Of a stretch of DNA of 13,744 bases, positions 8,411 to 13,744 are shown piece after piece (positions within the stretch are counted from its first letter, which is position 1; every line of letters starts with the position of its first letter). The stretch is from Chromera velia (Eukaryota; Sar; Chromeraceae), in assembly GCA_018398765.1 (NCBI GenBank), contig JAHBMJ010002437.1, forward strand, positions 5,001-18,744, read 5' to 3'. A program made the position numbers and the translations under genes. The notes beneath the pieces were generated by a model, which worked only from the letters and a program-made list of their open reading frames with translations, had not been told where the DNA came from and did no database searches.

Positions 8411-8790
8411 GCTGAGAGGCCTTGTGGAGACCCCCCTGCCCTGCCCGCCATACTTGTATAGAACCTCCCGATCTGCCTACCAGATCCTCTACAGGCCTCC
8501 CCGATCTGCCTACCAGATCCTCTACAGGCCTCCCCAATCTACCCAGCAGATCCTGTGCAGACCCCCCCAATCTACCCAGCAGATCCTGTGCAGACCCGCC
8601 CACTCTATCCACCAGATCCTCTGCAAATCTCCCCCCCTACCCTGTCGCCTACATCCCCTTACCCTGTCTGCCAGATCCTCTACAGATCCCCTCACTCTGC
8701 CCACCAAATTCCCGCAGATCGTCCCAACCTGGCTATCAAATTTCTGCAGTCCCCCTCACCTTGTCCGTCAGATTTTCAGAGACCCTCATA
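8411..8790 (+). repeat. A/B junction plus family B minisatellite, block B3 (best preserved)
   Basis: The block begins GCTGAGAGGCCTTGTGGAGA, the counterpart of 6840. Units whose GATCT/AATCT/ACTCT words start at 8470, 8503, 8536, 8569 and 8602 show an exact 33-bp period, with core ACCAGATCCTCTACAGGCCT or AGCAGATCCTGTGCAGACCC. The units decay toward 8790. A 244-codon frame (8382-9116) is open because 33 bp equals 11 codons, giving an 11-residue repeat with QILCRPP. Opposite-strand frames are open too, so it is not evidence for a protein. Confidence 0.95.
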
Positions 8791-8850
8791 AGCAGCCACT
8801 CCGTTTTCTCCCTCCATACACCCCAACAGGTTCTTTACTAACCTTTTCCG
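8791..8850 (+). repeat. Dispersed block C, copy 2
   Basis: AGCAGCCACTCCG, CCTCCATACACCCCAACAGG, TTCTTTACTAAC and CTTTTCCG match the block at 5687-5750 with only small differences. It closes block B3. Confidence 0.85.
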
Positions 8851-9055
8851 CCTTCCAACCAAATTACGCATACGCTCTTTTGATCTTTTCTTTAGAGCCG
8901 ACACTCTGCCATCTCTCAGCACCCTTCTTTTTTAAATCTCCCTCCTACATGACCAGCATGCACATGATTTGTAAACTCCCGCCTTCTTGTTGCTGGCTCC
9001 TCACTACAGGCATAGTCCCTCTATCATTGATCCATACCCCTTTCATCTTTTTGCC

Positions 9056-9250
9056 CTACCTTTGCAGACTTTCCCCACCCTGCCTGTTCAGACCCTATGT
9101 CTACAGACCCCCTTGACTCTGTCCGTCAGATGTCCACAGACCCGCCTACGGTGCCGATCAAATCCTCTGCAGACCGCCCCACCGTGCTGATCAGACCGCT
9201 CCATCCTGCCGGCTAACCCCCCCCACCCTGCTGTTCAGATCTTTTCAGTA
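9056..9250 (+). repeat. Family B minisatellite, detached block B3b
   Basis: Units include CTTTGCAGACTTTCCCCACC, CAGACCCCCTTGACTC, GTCAGATGTCCACAGACCCG, GATCAAATCCTCTGCAGACC and CTGATCAGACCGCTCC. Spacing is close to 33 bp but degenerate. About 200 bp of non-repeat sequence (8851-9055) separate it from B3. Confidence 0.8.
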
Positions 9251-9944
9251 TGCCTGCTACCTTGCCTTTTTGATTCAACTTTTTGCAACTTCGTTTTCTC
9301 TGTCCATCAGATATGTACCTACCATATGCCGTCTCTGCAGGTCGCTCAACACGGGTTCAAAACGAAGGTAAAACCAAGAGAGGGGTCGGTCTCTGCAAGC
9401 ACTTCCCTTCTTTTGTATTTTGGGAGCGTCTAAAGGTTTCTGTTTTTTTAAAACTGCATGCATGCCCTTTGGTCGTCCCATGTGGGCTGCTGAAGGCTGT
9501 TTTTTAAGTCCCCGTCTATGTGTCTGTCGATACTCTACATTTCTTAGCCGCCTTTCTAGCCCTTTTCTCTTCAAAGCTCACGATTCTTTGGCATACAAAT
9601 GAATTGTCTTTCTCTACGGCATGTGAGGAGGTCTTTCGGTCCGACGAAAAAACATCAAAAATTGATGAGTACACCCCTTCTTCCCTTGTCAGCAGGCCGG
9701 GACAAATCGAATACATACCAAAGGAAAACGCCGACTCCATAATGTGAGCAAGTACTCTGTACCGTCTGTCTTTTTGAATATATGATCCCGATGCCTTCGT
9801 AGCTCCAGGAGTTTTTTGGGGGGGCTTTTGGCTTTATCCAGATAGAAAGTTTAGAGGGTTCTGACCTGTTGTATTCAAATAGTGTTGCAAATCGGTCTGT
9901 ATCGTTCTTTTTGTCCTTCTGCATGCCCCTCCCTACTTTTGTCC
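9251..9944. other. Non-arrayed stretch, no recognised gene
   Basis: Mixed composition. A 75-codon frame (9520-9747) and opposite-strand frames over the same bases show no recognised motif, and the first starts at GTG rather than ATG. Short islands begin after acceptor-like words (GTCTCTGCAG to 9340, CCTTGTCAG near 9690). TTCTTAGCCGC at 9541 resembles the words found upstream of blocks A3 and A5, but no A block follows. Confidence 0.5.
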
Positions 9945-10270
9945 GTGATCTTCACTCTCTCTGCCAGATCCTCTTTTGACTCCCCCAGTCCCCCTGTCAG
10001 GTTTTCACAGACTCCCCCACCCTGTCTGCCACATCCTCTGCCGACCGCAGATCTGTCCATAAATTTCTACATCCATGAAATTTCCATTAGCGCCTCCACC
10101 CTGCCTGCCAAATCCTTTACAGATTCTGCCACCTTATTTGCCAGACCCCGCCTGTCCACGAATTTCCACAGACCCACTCTGCCTTGTACAATTTCTGTAA
10201 ACCCCCCTTCACTGTCTGCCAGACTCTCCCGCGTTAAAATTTCTACAGACTTTGTTAGTCTACATACCAT
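9945..10270 (+). repeat. Family B minisatellite, block B4
   Basis: Units contain CTGCCAGATCCTCTTTTGAC, CTGTCAGGTTTTCACAGACT, CTGCCACATCCTCTGC, CTGCCAAATCCTTTACAGAT, CACGAATTTCCACAGACC and AAAATTTCTACAGAC. Two sub-variants alternate, one with AGATCCTCTGCAGA and one with AAATTTCTGCAGA. No A block is attached to this copy. Confidence 0.85.
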
Positions 10271-10864
10271 TCCTTTGCTATAGTGATTCCGTTTCTTCAC
10301 TTTTTTGGCTATCCGTTTCTGTTGTACAAATTATGTCGCTGCAGGCTAACTGAGGTGTCCTGGGTGGGGCAATCGTGGCACAGTGGGACTCTGCAACGGA
10401 AGCTTCCCTTCATGAAGTTAGCTGATGCCTCGTTTCATACTGCTACCCATGTCTTTGTTGTTTGGGTCCTACCCTGCAGAAATTCCGATTGAGCTCACCA
10501 GATATACTGGTGTCTCCCCTCTGAGGTAATGGCCAGATACTATGTGTTATTTTTTTTTCAAATTCCTGCCATCCTATTTCTTTAGATCTTCAATGTCTCT
10601 CAGATCTCAGATATCTCTCCCATCTCATTTCTTCAGATCTCTCCTTTGTGTCTTTTCTGCAAAGTGAGTGTGGAGTAGTAAGAGGGGTGAAAAAAAAGGA
10701 AGCGGGTCGGTCAGTGCCCTTTTCTTGCACGAAGCAGTTTGAAAAACAAAAAGAGAAAGCCAGAGCCTGTTGGTATCGGGAGGATTGAAAATAGGGTAGA
10801 GGAAGAAAAAAGGGCCCGGGAGAAGTTGACCCGTAGAAGGATCAATGCAGTTGAGAAGAAGCGA
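10271..10864. other. Non-arrayed stretch with purine-rich island
   Basis: No recognised gene. An island after GTCGCTGCAG (about 10335-10345) has balanced composition. From about 10670 to 10860 the plus strand becomes purine-rich. There a frame starting after GAAGCAG (10739 onward) encodes about 44 Lys/Arg/Glu-rich residues before entering the poly-pyrimidine tract. The 249-codon open frame joining both parts is composite and its second half is low complexity. Confidence 0.5.
10570..10645 (+). repeat. Short direct repeat with AGATCT words
   Basis: TTTCTTTAGATCT (10577-10589) and TTTCTTCAGATCT (10628-10640) lie 51 bp apart, with a further CTCAGATCTCAGATATCTC between them. It is small and local. 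Confidence 0.7.
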
Positions 10865-11400
10865 TCCGTCTGTCCCCCCATCCCTTCGTCCTTCTGTTTC
10901 TCTACCTTCTATCCCTCTGTCTTTCTATCAGTATATCCCTGTGTCCATCCATCTGTCTCTCCCTCCCTCTGTTCATCTACATGTCTTTCTATCCCTCCGT
11001 CTGTCTTTTTTTCCCTCTGTCTGTCTGTTCCTCCGTCTTTATGTCCTCTCCTTCTGTCCCTCTATCCCTCCGTGTGTCTGTCTTTTCATCCCTCTGTTCA
11101 TCCTTTTTTCCCCTCTGTCCATCGTTTATCCTTTTCTCTCTTAGCTCTCTATCCGTCCTTTTTTCCCTGCCTTACTATCGCTCCGTCCATTTTCCCCCAC
11201 CTCTGTCCGTCTGTCTCTGTGTCTTTCTATCGGTCCGTCCGTCTTTTTTTCCTTCTGCCTTCCATTTATCATTTTTTCCCTCTGTCCCTCTCTTTCTCCA
11301 CGACTCCGTCCATCTGTCCCTTGGTTGGTGTATTTCTCCGCCCTGACCTCCCGCACTCTGTCCATCGGTCCCTTCATCCCATCCGTTCTCCCGGCGTTCC
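10865..11400 (+). repeat. Poly-pyrimidine low-complexity tract
   Basis: Nearly all C and T with scattered G and A. The 60 bases 10981-11040 hold 51 pyrimidines. Recurring words are CCCTCTGTC, CCGTCTGTC, CTATCCCTC and CTTTTTTTCCCTCTGTC, the last type seen near 11002, 11102, 11241 and 11269. Several frames on both strands stay open and give Ser/Pro/Leu or Lys/Arg/Glu-rich translations. None is credible as a protein. Confidence 0.9.
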
Positions 11401-11974
11401 CCCCAAGTTGTTCAAATTCCCGTTCTCGTTTAGTAGATCCCATTTCTGCGCTGCAACCACTGTATCACCAGAACAGTACGTACGGTGATCCTTTCTCTCT
11501 TCTATTTTCCGCAGAACCAGTCAGAGCAACTGGTGAAAGACAGCAAATTGGTGCTAATTTAAACATACCACGAACCTTGCAGGCTTCCTCCCAATTTTTG
11601 CTATACTTCATCTGCCTGCAGCTCTATGCCTTTCTGTTTTTTTTATTTGTGTGATCTGTTTGTACCGTTCCCTTTTCTATGCCTGCTCACTGTCCGTCTC
11701 CACGTTGCGGTCTTCTCACTTACCCTTTTGCTGTCTTTGTAGCATTGATGGGGCGCTACGGTGTCGACCGCTATGCTATCCACAAAAAATAAGGATTGAC
11801 AGCCATCATAATTCTGCAGGTAGGTGTGTGTTCAACGATGGTGTTGTCATGCTCCCTTCGTATTTGCCCTTCTGCTTGCCTCTGTTTCTCTCAATCCATG
11901 GTATAAAAGTGAAAAGACTGCCGTCTCTCATCTAGCTGTGTGAGTTATGTTTCCAGACCTTTCCTTCTATGTAT
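11401..11974. other. Non-arrayed stretch, no recognised gene
   Basis: Mixed T-rich sequence with two balanced islands. The clearer one spans 11743-11819: it follows CTGTCTTTGTAG, ends in CTGCAG and is followed by GTAGGTGTG, so it has the shape of a 77-nt internal exon that is open in one frame. No product can be recognised from 25 codons. Confidence 0.45.
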
Positions 11975-12300
11975 ACAGCTCCGCCAGGTCCTTTCTAGAC
12001 CCCCCTGGTCTTCGGTAGAACCTTTCACCCTGCCGATCAGATCGTCTGCAGACCCTTCCAATTTACCGGCCAGACTGCCTGCCAGATCCTTTGCAGACCC
12101 TGCTGGTCAAATTTCCGTACATCCCCCCACCCTGTCAATCAAATTTCTGTAGAACCTCCTCTGTCTTGTCTATCAGATTTCTGCAGTCCCCACCTACTCT
12201 GTGCACCAGATCCTCTGCAGATCCCTCTACCCTTTCCGTCAAATTTCTGCAGATCTCCCCCACCCTGTTTATCAAGTTCCTGCAAAATCTCCTCTATGTT
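11975..12300 (+). repeat. Family B minisatellite, block B5
   Basis: Units include GATCAGATCGTCTGCAGACC, CTGCCAGATCCTTTGCAGAC, ATCAAATTTCTGTAGAAC, ATCAGATTTCTGCAGTCC, CACCAGATCCTCTGCAGATC and GTCAAATTTCTGCAGATC. It mixes the AGATCCTCTGCAGA and AAATTTCTGCAGA sub-variants, as in B4. Confidence 0.9.
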
Positions 12301-12479
12301 TTTAAAAGGCACATCATCCCCTTTGTGGCTGCTGTCTTTTCAGTTCTTTTGTCATCCTGTATTCTTGCATTCATCTTTCTGTGTATCCTGCCTCCAATCT
12401 TTTCTTCACAGATCTTCCGCTTCTCTGTTGCCTTTTCTCTCTTCAGTATCTTTAGCCGTTGTATGGTCTATCCTTATTT
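12301..12479. other. T-rich spacer between B5 and A5
   Basis: No gene recognised. It ends with TTTAGCCGTTGTATGGTC (12451-12468), matching the word at 6691-6706 ahead of block A3 and lying at nearly the same distance from the first A unit (29 versus 27 bp). Confidence 0.55.
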
Positions 12480-12890
12480 GCAGATACCGGTCCTTATTTT
12501 TCTTTGCAGATGCTGGGCTTTCCTTTAAAGAAATACTGGGCTTTCTTATCGGAAAGCTTCAGACACACCGAGCCTGTTTTTTGAAGACACTAGGTCTTCC
12601 TTTCGGAGACACCAGTTCTCCCCGTCGGAGACACTAGATCTTCCCTTCGGAGATAGTAGGTCTTCCCTTCAGAGGCACCAGGTCTTCCTCTTGGAAACAC
12701 CAGGTCTTCCCGTTAGAAACACCAGATCTTCCCACTGGAGATACCAGGTCCTCCCTTTGGAGATACTAGATCTTCTCCTTGAGGATGCCGGTACTTCTTA
12801 CTGGAGATGTCAGGCCTCCTTGTCGAAAACACCGGGGCATCCCAATGGAGATACTGGCCGGCCTTTCACTTTAGAAACACCATCATAAAA
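12480..12890 (+). repeat. Family A minisatellite, block A5
   Basis: About 18 units. Core words start at 12607, 12629, 12651, 12673, 12695, 12717 and 12739, an exact 22-bp step, with variants AGACACC, AGATAG, AGGCACC, AAACACC and AGATACC. This block favours ACTAGATCTTCC and ACCAGGTCTTCC over ACCGGTCCTTCC, so it is a distinguishable subfamily. It ends at TTTAGAAACACCATCATAAA, where AT-rich spacer begins. Confidence 0.95.
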
Positions 12891-13286
12891 ACAAACTGCC
12901 ACGTGTGTGTATTTATATGTGTGGACCCAACTTAATGCTAAACACCTGGTAGTAATGCATTGATGGTACGTAAAGGTAGATGATGGTGATGAGGAATGCT
13001 CTAAAGACCGACCAGAAAAGGTCATGATTTTACTTTTTATTATACAGGTATAGATACTGCAAGTGCACACGTCCTTCTGACTGATGTATATGTAGATTAT
13101 TATTTTGTTATATTTATTCACTCACACTCAAGCCAACCCTAATTTGATCAAAACTATATGATATCATTTTCTGTAAGCAAAAGCATATGCTTCTGGACTT
13201 TTATCTAAGGCTTGTATCTATAGCAAATTTAAAAGCAATAGTGTTTTTTTAGCTTATTTGCTGTTACTCAATTTGCATTGCAACCC
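12891..13286. other. AT-rich spacer, no gene seen
   Basis: The pyrimidine bias ends sharply at about 12890. The stretch is AT-rich with GTGTGTGTATTTATATGTGTG near 12904 and short T runs. No protein, tRNA or repeat family was recognised. Confidence 0.6.
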
Positions 13287-13744
13287 TGTAAGAAGGTGCC
13301 GATGCGGGGGCAAGCCACGCAGTAGAGCTAGACTGACAGACGCTGGCAAGAGTGGAGGTATAGGCTAGACTCAACGTGCACTAGAGACAGCACACGGAAC
13401 ACACACGGAGCCTTAAAATGCTTTCTCCCTATAGGAAGGTATAGTTTTTAAATGTATTCTGTGCTATGCTTTATTGGTGCCCTAGGGTGCTGGCAGCGTT
13501 CAAGGGGGCGATTTATATAGCGTCTAGGGGCGTCTGCTCTTCTCCACGAGCGTTTTAGAGTGCTGACAGCGTTCTAGAGGGCAATTCGTGTGACTATATA
13601 GTATATCAGGGGCGTGGCTAAGGTGCCAGTAAATCTCTATCGCCAGTAAGCTTACTGTGGTCTATATGTGCGGCGCCCCGGGGCGTTTGCTACCTAGCTT
13701 CTTAGTAATTATGCCTCGTATAACACTCAGAAAGCAGAAATCTA
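13287..13744. other. GC-richer edge block, possibly the start of another element
   Basis: At 13287 the sequence changes from AT-rich to GC-richer, beginning TGTAAGAAGGTGCCGATGCG. A 5' TG and the compositional step are what an LTR start would show, and TATA-like words occur at about 13511-13519 and 13594-13606. No matching second copy, primer binding site or coding sequence lies in the window, so this is only a possibility. It could equally be ordinary spacer or a promoter region of a gene to the right. Confidence 0.3.
13486..13620. repeat. Degenerate 73-bp direct repeat, two copies
   Basis: GGTGCTGGCAGCGTTCAAGG (13486) recurs as AGTGCTGACAGCGTTCTAGA (13559), offset 73 bp. Both copies continue with GGGC(G/A)ATT, a TATA-like segment and a terminal AGGGGCGT (13526 and 13608 regions). 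The two copies differ by substitutions and small indels. Confidence 0.8.

Noticed and set aside
8382-9116. 244-codon open frame with an 11-residue repeat
   Set aside because: The 33-bp period gives an 11-codon repeat automatically, and opposite-strand frames (8397-8612, 8522-8707) are also open. The frame runs through unrelated block C and the spacer without any change in character typical of a real protein.
9353-9375. tRNA T-loop-like word GGGTTCAAAAC
   Set aside because: No matching acceptor, D or anticodon stems could be found around it.
10739-11488. 249-codon open frame
   Set aside because: Its second half is translated poly-pyrimidine tract (Ser/Pro/Leu-rich), and two other frames are open over the same bases. 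Only the first ~44 codons are noted, as a weak lead.
5285-12890. CRISPR array
   Set aside because: The repeats are head-to-tail without unique spacers, periods are 22 and 33 bp, and there are no cas genes. The context is eukaryotic.
13120-13145. Telomeric repeat (CCCTAA)
   Set aside because: Only a single CCCTAA occurs (about 13136), with no tandem copies.

Overview
The window looks like accessory, repeat-rich DNA from a eukaryotic nuclear genome. The reasons are a decayed Ty3/gypsy-type retrotransposon pol region, long minisatellite arrays, poly-pyrimidine tracts and AT-rich spacers, with no densely packed intact genes, operon-like spacing, rRNA or tRNA. I cannot name the organism from sequence alone. 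No intact protein-coding gene can be supported. Most long open frames here exist because the repeats and pyrimidine-rich tracts contain few stop codons.

Layout: (1) 1-620 is AT-rich spacer with a hairpin-forming palindrome at its left edge. (2) 636-3247 is a plus-strand pol relic. It holds reverse transcriptase, RNase H and integrase in canonical Ty3/gypsy order, broken by in-frame stops and a frameshift, with no gag, protease or paired LTR seen. (3) 3248-4450 is purine-rich on the plus strand and includes a ~63-bp tandem repeat. (4) 4450-5285 is a mixed spacer with small simple repeats. (5) 5285-12890 is pyrimidine-rich on the plus strand. It is built mainly from two minisatellite families, always in the same orientation: family A (22-bp period, core GAGATACCGGTCCTTCCC) in five blocks, and family B (33-bp period, core CCAGATCCTCTGCAGACC) in several blocks. 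The two families abut through a shared junction, and other short blocks also recur, so the region is a composite higher-order repeat. A ~540-bp poly-pyrimidine tract and several non-repetitive islands lie inside it. (6) 12891-13286 is AT-rich spacer. (7) 13287-13744 is a compositionally distinct block with a degenerate 73-bp direct repeat. It may be the edge of another element.

The retroelement relic is autonomous-type machinery that is now dead. The most interesting feature is the A/B composite array. It keeps a strict 22/33-bp phase despite substitutions, uses two periods that are both multiples of 11, and keeps one orientation over about 7.6 kb.
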